A stretch of DNA of 46,908 bases from Firmicutes bacterium CAG:534 (GCA_000436115.1 FR894522.1:1-46908); one strand, 5' to 3'. Shown: positions 15,897 to 25,546, counted from the first letter of the stretch. Translations and numbers: made by a program. Notes: generated by a model from the letters alone, not told the origin.

Positions 15897-18140
15897 ATGA
15901 AAAAGAATAAAATCGCACTGATGCTGATCGTAGGAGGCGTTCTTGCAGGCCTTGCCGGCTGTGGAAAATCACAGCAGACAACCGGCACTCCTAAGGAAGA
16001 AGTGTATGTGCCTGAATATAAGGATTTAGATTTGCAGATAGATTATATCGGAAGGGTAGCAGCGGCCGGAGACACCGTTTATTTTGAAAGCTCTTCTTAT
16101 GATGAGGAAAATGAAACCTCCACGGATCAGATTTTTGCATATGATTTTCAGAAGGAAGAATTGAAAACGCTGGACTATTCCCTGGATCAGGATGAATCTG
16201 TTTATAATATTGCAGCTACGCCGGATGGAAAGCTTGTTGCATTGATCTGCAGAACCACATATGATGAGGATGAAAATGGAGAAGTGACAAATTGGGAAAC
16301 CGCTTATGAGGTGGATATTCTGTCGGCTGATGGAGCATCTGTAGAAAAGACCATAGATCTTTCCCCCTTCTTGTCGCCGGAACAGTATGTGCAGGAAATG
16401 TGTGTAGATACTAAGGGAAATCTGTATATATTTGACGGGGACAGCAAAATTATGGTCCTTGATGGAAATGGAACAAAGCTTTGCGATGTGCAGGTGGATA
16501 ACTGGATCAATGATATGACGGTGTCTAAGGAAGGAGACGTTTATGTCTCTATTTACGGTGATAACGACATGGAGATCAGAAAGATAGACCTGGCTGCTAA
16601 AGGGCTCTCTGAAAAAATAGAAGGGATTGCGGAGGGATACGGAAATATCAGTTTTTATACCGGAACCTCAAAGAGCCTTCTACTTTCCGAGGATGGAAAA
16701 TTTTTCTCGTATGATCTCGGCTCCGGAAGCAGGGAAGAGCTTTTTAACTGCCTTGAGGTAGATATTAACAGTGACTATGTGCAGGCGGCAGGTGAGCTTG
16801 CAGATGGCAGGCTCTGGCTTCTTCTCAATGATTATGACGGATCGGATGAGAAGAACAGCATTTCCATGGTGCTGATAAAAAAGGTGAAGGCATCCGAGGT
16901 GACGCCTAAGACCGAAATTACATATGGAGCCATGTGGCTCGACTACAATTTAAAGAAAAATATCATTGACTTCAATAAAAACAGCAAGGACTATCGTATC
17001 ATAGTAAAAGAGTATGGGAATGATGATTACAGCGCAGCACTTGCACAATTTAACGCTGACCTCACTACGGGTAACTGCCCGGATATTATAGATCTTTCTT
17101 CTTTGAATTATAAGCAGTATGCAGAAAAAGGAGCTTTAGAGGATCTTTACCCTTATATGGAAAGCAATTCCATGAAAAAATCCGATTATCTTGAAAACGT
17201 ACTGAAGGCTTATGAGGTAGACGGAAGGCTTTATGCAGTTATCCCTCAGTTTTCTGTTTCAACGGTTATGGCAAAGGCTGATAAGGTGGGAAAGATTTCC
17301 GGCTGGACGCTTTCGGAGATGCTTGATTTTGCAGAGGGGCAGGATGCGGAAAACATTTTTCCTTACGGGGACAGATATAGTATTTTTTACTTCTGCATCT
17401 ACAATAATATAGATGAGTTCATTGACTGGGAAACAGGAAAATGTTCCTTTGACGGAGGAGACTTTGCCAGAGTGCTTGAATTTGCAGCACGCTTCCCGGA
17501 GGAGGATACCGGAGAAAGTGATATGGGCATTTCTGCAAGACTCCGGGCAGACAAGATCCTGCTGATGGAAGATTATGTAAGCTCCGTACAGGAATATCAG
17601 ATGATGAACGGCCTGTTTGGAGAAGAGGTGTCTTATGTTGGTTATCCAAACCAGGAGCGCCAGGGAAATCTGATCTCTCCTCAGGGAGGCTGCGTGGGGA
17701 TCTCTGCCAAATCAAAGAATAAAGAGGGCGCCTTTGAATTTGTAAAGAGCCTGCTTTCTGACGAATACCAGAATTCCCTGGTTTCAGAGCACGGAAGCTG
17801 GGGCTTCCCGGTGAAAAGATCTGCCCTTGAAAAGCAGTTTGAAATGGATATGACGCCGGAATATACAGAGGATGAAAATGGAGAAAAGATAGAATGTCCC
17901 AAGACAACCTGGGGATATGATGACTTTGATATGGAAATTTACGCCGCCACCAGTGATGAGGTAGATGCCATAAGGGCGCTTTTAGAAACCGCAGACCGGG
18001 CAACGGGCAATGTGGACGATCAACTGGTCAATATTATTACAGAGGAGACAGAGCCATTCTTTAAGGGGCAGAAGAGCGCTGAGGACACAGCGGCAGTCAT
18101 TCAGAACAGAATTCAAATTTATGTAAATGAAAACAGGTAA
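15897..18140 (+). CDS. Propeller-fused solute-binding lipoprotein (first copy)
   Basis: A 747-residue extracellular lipoprotein. It starts with a lipoprotein signal peptide (KIALMLIVGG...LAGC) whose lipobox cysteine would be lipidated. Residues about 35-335 contain repeated short beta motifs with Asp/Gly-rich turns (TPDGKLVALI, DTKGNLYIFDGDSKIMVL), suggestive of a beta-propeller. From about 340 the sequence resembles family-1 sugar-binding proteins (FNKNSKDYRIIV, FNADLTTGNCPDII) through to the end. The start at 15897 is chosen for GGAGAG upstream and the signal peptide; the upstream in-frame ATG at 15747 lies within a terminator. It heads a cluster with two permeases; the ligand is unknown. 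Confidence 0.85.
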   Translation: MKKNKIALMLIVGGVLAGLAGCGKSQQTTGTPKEEVYVPEYKDLDLQIDYIGRVAAAGDTVYFESSSYDEENETSTDQIFAYDFQKEELKTLDYSLDQDESVYNIAATPDGKLVALICRTTYDEDENGEVTNWETAYEVDILSADGASVEKTIDLSPFLSPEQYVQEMCVDTKGNLYIFDGDSKIMVLDGNGTKLCDVQVDNWINDMTVSKEGDVYVSIYGDNDMEIRKIDLAAKGLSEKIEGIAEGYGNISFYTGTSKSLLLSEDGKFFSYDLGSGSREELFNCLEVDINSDYVQAAGELADGRLWLLLNDYDGSDEKNSISMVLIKKVKASEVTPKTEITYGAMWLDYNLKKNIIDFNKNSKDYRIIVKEYGNDDYSAALAQFNADLTTGNCPDIIDLSSLNYKQYAEKGALEDLYPYMESNSMKKSDYLENVLKAYEVDGRLYAVIPQFSVSTVMAKADKVGKISGWTLSEMLDFAEGQDAENIFPYGDRYSIFYFCIYNNIDEFIDWETGKCSFDGGDFARVLEFAARFPEEDTGESDMGISARLRADKILLMEDYVSSVQEYQMMNGLFGEEVSYVGYPNQERQGNLISPQGGCVGISAKSKNKEGAFEFVKSLLSDEYQNSLVSEHGSWGFPVKRSALEKQFEMDMTPEYTEDENGEKIECPKTTWGYDDFDMEIYAATSDEVDAIRALLETADRATGNVDDQLVNIITEETEPFFKGQKSAEDTAAVIQNRIQIYVNENR

Positions 18141-19026
18141 CAGCATGAAAAAAAGCAGGAACCAGAGAGAAAAAAGGGGAAGAAGGATCGCAAATCTGTT
18201 TCTTCTTCCCAGCTTTGCGGGGGTACTTCTATTTTTTGTACTTCCCTTTTTGATCGTAATTTATTATGCGGTGGTAGATAATCCCATCAGCCATCAATTT
18301 GTTTTTCTGGACAACTTTATCAACGTTTTTCATAATGCAGCGTTTCAGCAGGCAGCTAAAAACACCATGACATTTTCATTGTCAGCGGTTCCCCTTGCAG
18401 TGGTACTGTCCCTTTTGCTTGCCATGCTGATGGAAAGCAGGATCCCCTGCAAAAGTCAGTTCAGAACCTTCTTTTTAAGCCCTATGATGGTTCCCATTGC
18501 GTCTGTGGTACTGATCTGGCAGGTTTTGTTTCATTATAACGGAATGATGAATGAGATCCTGGGACATTTTGGGATCGACAAGATCGACTGGCTGAATTCT
18601 GGTTATGCCCAGGTGGTGATCGTTATTTTGTTTTTATGGAAAAACCTGGGATATAACATGATCCTGTTTATGGCAGCTTTAAGCAGTATTCCCAAGGACA
18701 TATTGGAGGTGGCGGTATTGGAAAGCGCAACGCCGTTTCAGATCTTCTGGCATATCAAACTGCGCTATATGTCATCGACCATCCTTTTTGTGACAATTAT
18801 GTCTCTCATAAATTCTTTTAAGGTGTTCCGGGAAATCTATCTGTTAAAGGGAGATTATCCTTATGATACCATGTATATGCTGCAGCACTTTATGAACAAC
18901 ACCTTTGGAAAGCTGGATTACCAGAAGATGTCGGCAGCCGCCATTATGATGGCCATTGTTATGGTGTTTATTATCGGTCTTTTGTTTTTGACGGAGAACT
19001 ATTTCGGAAAGGACGTGGAGGGCTGA
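18127..19026 (+). CDS. ABC transporter permease, sugar type (UgpA/MalF-like)
   Basis: A 299-residue inner-membrane permease of the CUT1 sugar family. About six hydrophobic helices can be seen, beginning with NLFLLPSFAGVLLFFVLPFL, and the cytoplasmic EAA loop that docks to the ATPase reads LEVAVLESATPFQIFWHIKL. It overlaps the binding-protein gene by 14 bases; an alternative ATG at 18145 just after that stop has a slightly better upstream AGG. Together with the next gene it should form the membrane heterodimer for import. No ATPase is encoded nearby, so a shared MsmX-type ATPase encoded elsewhere is inferred. Confidence 0.9.
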   Translation: MKTGNSMKKSRNQREKRGRRIANLFLLPSFAGVLLFFVLPFLIVIYYAVVDNPISHQFVFLDNFINVFHNAAFQQAAKNTMTFSLSAVPLAVVLSLLLAMLMESRIPCKSQFRTFFLSPMMVPIASVVLIWQVLFHYNGMMNEILGHFGIDKIDWLNSGYAQVVIVILFLWKNLGYNMILFMAALSSIPKDILEVAVLESATPFQIFWHIKLRYMSSTILFVTIMSLINSFKVFREIYLLKGDYPYDTMYMLQHFMNNTFGKLDYQKMSAAAIMMAIVMVFIIGLLFLTENYFGKDVEG

Positions 19027-19991
19027 TGAAACAGGAAAAGCAAAAAATGCGTTCGGAGCTTTCTCTGGAGAGATGGCATAAGCGGGTAAAGAGAAAAAAG
19101 AAATTAAAATATACGAGGCAGATGTTCCATCTGACCATAGCCACCATGATTGCTGGATGCTTTGCCGTATTGTTCCTGATGCCCATTGTCCTTACGATCA
19201 CAAATTCCTTTATGTCGGCGTCAGAGATCTCGGCCAATTACGGACAGGTATTTGCAACAACGGACACGGGAGGAAAGGTTTATATTTCACAGAGGGTGAA
19301 CCTGAAATTTATCCCTGACATGGTATCCTTCAGCCAATATGTGACTGTTTTGTTTAAGAGTCCGGAATATCTTTTAAAGTTCTGGAATTCTGTGATCCTT
19401 GTGGTGCCCATTGTGCTGTTCCAGCTATTGGTAGCGGCAGGAGCATCCTTTGGCTTTACCAGGTATCGGGGAAGGGTGAAGGAGATCATTTTTTTCCTTT
19501 ATATCATTTTGATGCTGATGCCCTATCAGGTAACCCTGGTGCCAAACTATCTGGTTTCGGAATGGCTTCATATTCTGGATACCAACTGGGCCATCTGGCT
19601 TCCGGGAATTTTTTCTCCTTTTGCGGTTTATCTTCTGACAAAGTACATGAGGAGGATCCCGTTGTCTGTTATGGAGGCCGCTCAGATTGATGGAGCAGGA
19701 GAATGGCAGATCTTCCGAAAGATCTGCATGCCCCTTTGTAAGGGAGCCATGTGCTCCATTGCGATCCTGATTTTTATTGATTACTGGAATATGGTGGAGC
19801 AGCCACTGATCCTGTTGTCGGATCCGGAAAAGCATCCGCTGTCCGTTTTCCTGTCAAAGATTAATTCCGGTGAGATCGGACTGGCCTTTGCAGTGGCAAC
19901 GATCTACATGGTACCGCCTATTTTGGTGTTTTTATATGGAGAAGATTATCTGGTAGAAGGAATTACCTACCAGGGAGGAATAAAGGGATAA
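19026..19991 (+). CDS. ABC transporter permease, sugar type (UgpE/MalG-like)
   Basis: A 321-residue second permease of the CUT1 pair. It has a basic N terminus, a first helix at about residues 40-62 (MIAGCFAVLFLMPIVLTI), a larger external loop, further helices and the EAA motif MEAAQIDGAGEWQIFRKI. Its ATG overlaps the TGA of the first permease (ATGA), typical of subunits made in equal amounts. The loop between helix 1 and 2 (about 63-110) is longer than I expect for the family and may contact the binding proteins. Confidence 0.9.
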   Translation: MKQEKQKMRSELSLERWHKRVKRKKKLKYTRQMFHLTIATMIAGCFAVLFLMPIVLTITNSFMSASEISANYGQVFATTDTGGKVYISQRVNLKFIPDMVSFSQYVTVLFKSPEYLLKFWNSVILVVPIVLFQLLVAAGASFGFTRYRGRVKEIIFFLYIILMLMPYQVTLVPNYLVSEWLHILDTNWAIWLPGIFSPFAVYLLTKYMRRIPLSVMEAAQIDGAGEWQIFRKICMPLCKGAMCSIAILIFIDYWNMVEQPLILLSDPEKHPLSVFLSKINSGEIGLAFAVATIYMVPPILVFLYGEDYLVEGITYQGGIKG

Positions 19992-20009
19992 AGGGAAGGA
20001 AAAGAAGCA

Positions 20010-22061
20010 ATGAACGAGAAGGAAACCAAAAAGAAAAGGGAATGGGTCAAAAACGCAGCGATCGTCTTTTTGTCGATCATGCTGGTCCTGACCTTTTTTT
20101 CCAATACGATTATGAACTATTCCCTGCCAGAGGTGGCAACCCAGTATGTACAGAGGGGGACCATCACGGCAAAGGTCAGAGGAACAGGCAATGTGGAAGC
20201 GGCTGATCCCTATAATGTTATGGTAAAGGAATCAAGGGTGATCTCCAGTGTGGCAGTAAAGCAGGGAGATACCGTAGAAAAGGATCAGGTTCTTTATTAC
20301 CTTGAGGATGCGGAAAGCGATGAGCTTACCAAGGCCAAGGATGAACTTGAGGAGCTGGAATTAAATTACATGAAGGGGCTGTTTGGAGCGAATGTGTCTC
20401 CTGAAATTATTTCCAAGGTGGCAAACGGAAATGTGGACAGCTTTTCTGCCCTTCAGGCCAAAGTAACCGATATGCAGAACCGTCTGGATGCGGCCCAGGC
20501 CCGAGTGAAGGAATGCCAGGATAACCTGGATAAGCTGAACCTACAGAGTACTACAAGCAGCAATGATGCCACGGTCAATACCATCCCCTACGAAAATGAA
20601 GTCACACAGTCAACCACCAATCTGGAAAATGCACAGACGGCTGAAAGCAACGCCCAGCAGGAGTTTGAAAACGAAAAGGCAAGGCAGCTTGCAGCGCTGA
20701 ATAATCAGATAGCGGAGAAGCAAAAGTATATTTCTGATCTGGAAACATTGGTCAAAAATGTTGAAAGTGTAGCTGGAAGTGTTTCTGGAAGTACAGGCGG
20801 ATCTACTGGCAGTGGTGGAACATCAGGCACAACTACTACATCAGGTGGAATAGATATATACATTAATCAACGTGAAGCGGCTAAAAAAATTATGCAAGAT
20901 AAGCTTAATGATATTTTAACTGCCACAAATAAGGCTGGTAACAATTTTTCAACTATAGGCCAAGCTGAAAATTGGATTAATGGAGATGAAGGGCGAAAGA
21001 GTGATTATAAAACTCTTTTACAAGATTATTATGCTGCAAAGTCCCAATATGAAATCGCTGTTAAGCAGGCGGAGGAAATGGCAAAAAATTTTTCGGATTA
21101 TGGCAGTAAAACCGGTGAATTGGCAAATGAGAAGAAGGAGCTTGCCGATCTGCAGGCTGCCGTTACGGCACTGACGGCCGTAACCTATCAGTCCGGCGAG
21201 GGAGTGCAGAATGCCAAGAACCGTTTAAATCAGGCAACACAGAACCTGACAGAGATCAAAAATGCAAACAGCCAGGCAAGCGTGGCATGGCAGAACAAAA
21301 TTGCCAACGCAGAAGCAGCTTTAAAGGCTGCGCAGGCCGTATATGATATGCTGAAGGAGGAGCAGACGCAGCTCAGCGCGGACATTAATGCAGAGCTGGA
21401 TCTATCCAAAGCAAGCAAGGATATTAAGGACAAAAAGGAAGAGATTGCAAAGCTGGAAGAAAAGTCGATGGGAGCGGCAGTTACAGCTCCTGTAGCCGGA
21501 ACGGTCTCAAGTCTTGCCTATGTGGCAGGAGAGACTACCAAGCCGGAGGAGGCCGCTGCAGTGATCCTGCCGGAAGGAAAGGGCTTTAGTCTTTCGTTCT
21601 CTGTAACAAATGAACAGGCCAAGAAGGTACAGGTGGGAGATGTGGCAGAGCTTCAGAACTCCTGGTACTATGATGATGCGCAGGTGATCCTTACGGCCAT
21701 TAAGCCGGATACTGAGGATCCCGGCAAGAAAAAGCTTCTGGTCTTTAGCGTGACGGGAGCCAGCATCCAGAACGGACAGGCGCTTAGTGTGTCCGTAGGA
21801 CAAAGAAGTGCGGAATATGATCTGGTAGTGCCTAACAGCGCCATCAGGGAGGATAATAATGGTAAGTTTGTACTGATCGTGGAATCCAAGAGCAGTCCCC
21901 TTGGAAACCGTTATATTGCTACCCGGGTAGATGTGCAGGTACAGGCTTCTGATGATAACAATACGGCGATCACAGCGCCCCTTACGGGATATGAATATGT
22001 GATCACTACATCCAACAAACCTGTAGAAGCAGGAAAACAGGTGAGACTGAATGAGTCATAA
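20010..22061 (+). CDS. HlyD-like membrane fusion (adaptor) protein with long coiled coil
   Basis: A 683-residue protein with one N-terminal membrane helix (about 16-36), a first half of a lipoyl-like barrel (VRGTGNVEAADPYNVMVKES...VKQGDTVEKDQVLYYL), a very long helical hairpin (about 100-485) and then the second lipoyl half (TAPVAGTVSSLAYVAGE) and beta-barrel domains. This is the architecture of adaptors such as YknX, which normally work with export ABC or MacB-type pumps. The hairpin is interrupted by a Gly/Ser/Thr-rich linker (about 250-285) and a segment of distinctly low GC (20855-21060). Here the gene is sandwiched between import permeases and a MacB-like protein, an unusual context. Confidence 0.82.
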   Translation: MNEKETKKKREWVKNAAIVFLSIMLVLTFFSNTIMNYSLPEVATQYVQRGTITAKVRGTGNVEAADPYNVMVKESRVISSVAVKQGDTVEKDQVLYYLEDAESDELTKAKDELEELELNYMKGLFGANVSPEIISKVANGNVDSFSALQAKVTDMQNRLDAAQARVKECQDNLDKLNLQSTTSSNDATVNTIPYENEVTQSTTNLENAQTAESNAQQEFENEKARQLAALNNQIAEKQKYISDLETLVKNVESVAGSVSGSTGGSTGSGGTSGTTTTSGGIDIYINQREAAKKIMQDKLNDILTATNKAGNNFSTIGQAENWINGDEGRKSDYKTLLQDYYAAKSQYEIAVKQAEEMAKNFSDYGSKTGELANEKKELADLQAAVTALTAVTYQSGEGVQNAKNRLNQATQNLTEIKNANSQASVAWQNKIANAEAALKAAQAVYDMLKEEQTQLSADINAELDLSKASKDIKDKKEEIAKLEEKSMGAAVTAPVAGTVSSLAYVAGETTKPEEAAAVILPEGKGFSLSFSVTNEQAKKVQVGDVAELQNSWYYDDAQVILTAIKPDTEDPGKKKLLVFSVTGASIQNGQALSVSVGQRSAEYDLVVPNSAIREDNNGKFVLIVESKSSPLGNRYIATRVDVQVQASDDNNTAITAPLTGYEYVITTSNKPVEAGKQVRLNES

Positions 22062-23151
22062 TTTGAAACTATTTTTAAAAAATCTGACGCCCCGGCAGCT
22101 CCTTCTATCCTGTATTACCATTGCATCGCTGCTTTTGTATCTGATCCTTTCTTTCTGGATCGGCGGCAGGATCAAAAGCCTGTCGGATCAGCAGGCCGCG
22201 GCAAGATGGGACAGCTCAGGGGGAAGCGCGCAGATCAGCTGCTATTTTACAAAGGATGTAGAGGCAGATGATTTTATGATCGGCAGCTTTGAACGGCAGT
22301 TAGAGACCATGCTTATGGAGGTGCTGCCGGAGGAAGCTTATTCCGGCGAAAATGGGAAACGGCTGATCTTGGATGCCTACAGTTCCCTGGGCACCATTAC
22401 CATAACCTCTGAAAGCGGAAAGCTGGAAACCAATGCTGTGGGAGTGGGAGGAGACTTTTTTTACTTCCATCCCTACCGGCTGGTGTCAGGAGCCTATCTT
22501 ACCGGCGAGGATCTGATGAGCGACGGGGTGGTACTGGATGAGGACGCTGCCTGGCAGCTTTTTGGTTCAAGCGATATTGCGGGACAGAGCGTTATGATCG
22601 GGGAAACGCCTCATCATGTAGCAGGCGTGATCGAAAGACCTGATGACAGGCTTTCAAGGAAAGCCGGGCTGAATAAATCTATTGTTTTTGTTTCCAACGA
22701 AACGCTTTCGCAGTATGGAACAAGCGATGGAATCGGAACCTATGAGCTGATCGCTCCTAATCCGGTAAAAAGCTTTGTTTATTCTGCGGTAAAGGAAAAG
22801 CTTGGACCGAAGGAAGAACAGATGCTGGTGGTGGAGAATTCCTCCCGTTATGGGTTTGAAGCGATCCTTGGGGTAATTCTGGACTTTGGAACCAGATCTA
22901 TGCAGGACTATGCGATCCGTTACCCCTACTGGGAGAACGTGGCAAGGGGCAATGAGGATATTGCAGCCCTTGTGCTTGTCCTTCGCATTATTCTACTGCT
23001 GATCCCTGCGGGAATATTGATTCCGGCACTGATCATAAAATGGAAACACAGAACCTTTACCATGAAAGATCTGGGAAATGCCTTGGTGGAAAAGAAGGAT
23101 CAAATGCTTAAGCGTGCAAGGGGAGAAAAGGATAAATGGAAGCACTTTTAA
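22051..23151 (+). CDS. MacB-like periplasmic-core protein with two membrane helices
   Basis: A 366-residue protein with a first membrane helix at about 17-38 (LLLSCITIASLLLYLILSFWIGG), a large extracellular domain and a second helix near 308-330 (VLRIILLLIPAGILIPALII). The extracellular domain resembles the MacB periplasmic core: a residue pattern VVLDEDAAWQLFGSSDIAGQSVMIGE followed by HHVAGVIE. Full MacB/FtsX permeases have four helices; this one has two, so it is probably a partner or reduced form rather than a complete transporter. It overlaps the adaptor gene by 11 bases, implying tight coupling with it. Exact role unknown. Confidence 0.65.
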   Translation: MSHNLKLFLKNLTPRQLLLSCITIASLLLYLILSFWIGGRIKSLSDQQAAARWDSSGGSAQISCYFTKDVEADDFMIGSFERQLETMLMEVLPEEAYSGENGKRLILDAYSSLGTITITSESGKLETNAVGVGGDFFYFHPYRLVSGAYLTGEDLMSDGVVLDEDAAWQLFGSSDIAGQSVMIGETPHHVAGVIERPDDRLSRKAGLNKSIVFVSNETLSQYGTSDGIGTYELIAPNPVKSFVYSAVKEKLGPKEEQMLVVENSSRYGFEAILGVILDFGTRSMQDYAIRYPYWENVARGNEDIAALVLVLRIILLLIPAGILIPALIIKWKHRTFTMKDLGNALVEKKDQMLKRARGEKDKWKHF

Positions 23152-23173
23152 GTGCGGAGAAAGGAAGATGAGA

Positions 23174-25498
23174 ATGAAAAAAAGAGTTGTACAAATTCTG
23201 GGAGCATTTGTGCTGGTGGCGGCTGTCCTTTCAGGCTGTGGGAAACAGCAAAGCAATGGAGAAGGAGGCAGCACGAAGAATTCCGACAGTAAAAATTATG
23301 TTTATTCCTGCGAGATCCTTCCGATCAATCAGGAAGCTCCGGCTCTTGGCCAGATGATAAAGGTGGGAGACACCATTTATGGTTATGGCTATAACTGGTC
23401 GGATGATTATGCAAACGCTACCCTTGATTTTTATGAGATCAAGGAAGATGGAAGTATGGGAAATACTTTCTCTTTTGAGGAACCGAATGGAACGAGCTAC
23501 AGCAATATCTGTGCAGATGATGCGGGAAATCTTTTCTGTATCAAAAACGTATATGGAAGCAGCCAGGGAGAGGGCATTGTAGGAGACAGCACAGCAGAAG
23601 CGGAAGGAGAAACCCTGGAAGAGGATTATTATGACGATTATTATCTGGCAGGGCTTTCCTTAAATGGAGAAGAAACCTTTTCCGTGAAGCTGAATGATGT
23701 GCCGGAGCTTCAGGAGTTAGAGCAGCAGGAAGGCTATTTCAGCGTTTACGGAATGTTTGCGGCGAAGGACAGTTTGTATGTTTCCTGTATGGGAAAATAT
23801 GTGAAATTTGATAAGGAAGGAAATTGCCAGGGATTTCTGACATCCGGCAGCAATGAGGAGGAATTTGACGGAGCCTATATGGTGACTCTGCAGAACGGAA
23901 CCGTTGTGGCTGAAACGTATAAGGATGACGGAGTTTATCTTTCACAGGTGGATTTAGAGGCCGGAACCATGCAGGAGGGATCGAAACTGCCGGGAAGCTC
24001 TTACGGATATTCTCTTTATCCGGGAATTGGCTATGACCTGTATCTTGCAGACGGCAATGGAGTATACGGATACAATTTAGGACAGGAGGATAAAACAAAG
24101 CTTTTTGACTTTGTGGCCTCGGATCTTGGGTGCTACGGGCTTGGAAATTTGCTTGCATTAAGTGAAACACAGTTTCTTGCCACCTATTCAGACAGCGAGG
24201 TGGACTCTGTGATTGCAAAATTTACCAAGGTTCCGCCGGAAGAAGTAAAGGATAAGCAGGTGATCACTCTTGCCATGGCCTTTTCTGACTGGCAGGTGCG
24301 TACAGAAGTGATCAAGTTCAATAAAAACAGCGATACCTATCGGATCGAGCTTCAGGACTATTCGGCTTATGCAACGGATGAAGACTACAGGGCGGGGCTG
24401 ACCAAGCTGAATGCCGATCTGGCATCCGGAAAGGTTCCGGATATTCTGCTTTTAGACAGCGGCATGCCCGTGGAAAGCTATCAGAATAAAGGTCTTTTTG
24501 AGGATCTAAAGCCCTTTATCGAAAAAGATGAGGAGTTGGAGCTTGACAATTTTATGCCCAATATCATTGAAGCCTTTTCTTCCGGTGGAAAGCTTTATTC
24601 TATCGTTCCGGGCTACAGCATCCAGACCCTTGCGGTAAAGACCGCTGATGTGGGGAATGCAACAAGCTGGACTGTTGAGGAGGCACAAAAGGTTCTGGCA
24701 TCAAAGCCCGAGGGAACCCAGTTCCTTGCAGAGACAACAAGGGATCAGATGCTGAATTACTGCATCAATATGGCAGGCAGTCAGTTTGTGGATCAGGAAA
24801 GCGGTAAGTGCAGCTTCAGCAGCGATGAATTTATCAATCTTCTGGAGTTTGTCAAGACCTTCCCTGAAAAGTATGACGATCAGGATTTTGATGAGGACTA
24901 TTATAACAATTACGACAGTATGTGGAGACAGGGAAAGGTGCTTGCTTACTCTGCTTATCTGGGGGATTTCGGCAGCTTTAACCGCCTGAAAAAGGGAACC
25001 TTCGGGGAAGACATTACGCTGATCGGATTTCCGGCCAACGGGGAAAACGGTTCTGTGATCATGCCCAGCATACGCTTTGCAATGTCTTCAAAATCGGCAA
25101 ACAAGGATGCGGCATGGCAGTTTATCAGAACCTTTTTGATGGAGGACTACCAGAAGGATATGGGATATCTGCCCATCAGCATTTCCCAGATGGAGAAAAT
25201 GGCGCAGGAAGCTACACAGAAACCATATTATATGGATGAGAACGGAAACAAAGTGGAATATGATGACACCTGGTATATTGGTGATACGGAGATCACGATC
25301 TCTCCTATGACCGAGCAGGAGACAAAGGACTATATGGCATTTTTACAAAGCTGTAATAAGGTCTATATGGAAGACGAAGCCCTTTTGCAGATCGTGCAGG
25401 AGGAGGCAGCTCCTTTCTTTGCGGGACAGAAGAGTGCAAGAGATGTGGCAGGGATCATCCAGAGCAGGGCGCAGCTTTATGTAAATGAAACAAGATAG
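23174..25498 (+). CDS. Propeller-fused solute-binding lipoprotein (second copy)
   Basis: A 774-residue lipoprotein with signal peptide and lipobox (LGAFVLVAAVLSGC). Residues about 40-380 carry propeller-like repeats (ICADDAGNLFCIK, FDKEGNCQGFL) with acidic, Tyr-rich loops, and the rest is a sugar-type binding domain. It is a diverged paralogue of the lipoprotein at 15897: shared patterns include FNKNSDTYRIEL, LNADLASGKVPDIL and the ending PFFAGQKSARDVAGIIQ. AAGGAAG 7 bases ahead favours 23174 over 23168. It closes the transport cluster; the stop is followed by the diguanylate cyclase promoter. Confidence 0.85.
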   Translation: MKKRVVQILGAFVLVAAVLSGCGKQQSNGEGGSTKNSDSKNYVYSCEILPINQEAPALGQMIKVGDTIYGYGYNWSDDYANATLDFYEIKEDGSMGNTFSFEEPNGTSYSNICADDAGNLFCIKNVYGSSQGEGIVGDSTAEAEGETLEEDYYDDYYLAGLSLNGEETFSVKLNDVPELQELEQQEGYFSVYGMFAAKDSLYVSCMGKYVKFDKEGNCQGFLTSGSNEEEFDGAYMVTLQNGTVVAETYKDDGVYLSQVDLEAGTMQEGSKLPGSSYGYSLYPGIGYDLYLADGNGVYGYNLGQEDKTKLFDFVASDLGCYGLGNLLALSETQFLATYSDSEVDSVIAKFTKVPPEEVKDKQVITLAMAFSDWQVRTEVIKFNKNSDTYRIELQDYSAYATDEDYRAGLTKLNADLASGKVPDILLLDSGMPVESYQNKGLFEDLKPFIEKDEELELDNFMPNIIEAFSSGGKLYSIVPGYSIQTLAVKTADVGNATSWTVEEAQKVLASKPEGTQFLAETTRDQMLNYCINMAGSQFVDQESGKCSFSSDEFINLLEFVKTFPEKYDDQDFDEDYYNNYDSMWRQGKVLAYSAYLGDFGSFNRLKKGTFGEDITLIGFPANGENGSVIMPSIRFAMSSKSANKDAAWQFIRTFLMEDYQKDMGYLPISISQMEKMAQEATQKPYYMDENGNKVEYDDTWYIGDTEITISPMTEQETKDYMAFLQSCNKVYMEDEALLQIVQEEAAPFFAGQKSARDVAGIIQSRAQLYVNETR

Positions 25499-25516
25499 CC
25501 GATAGGCGTAAAATAT

Positions 25517-25546
25517 TTGCAACATCCCGTTTGAATATGCTATAAT
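25517..25546 (+). promoter_or_regulatory. Promoter for the diguanylate cyclase gene
   Basis: TTGCAA (25517-25522), 18 bp, perfect TATAAT (25541-25546), about 40 bases before the start at 25588. This allows the cyclase to be expressed separately from the transport genes. Confidence 0.65.

Noticed and set aside
20760..21060. Diversity-generating retroelement target or mobile insertion in the adaptor gene
   Set aside because: No reverse transcriptase, template repeat, inverted repeats or target-site duplication was seen; only the composition step is supported.
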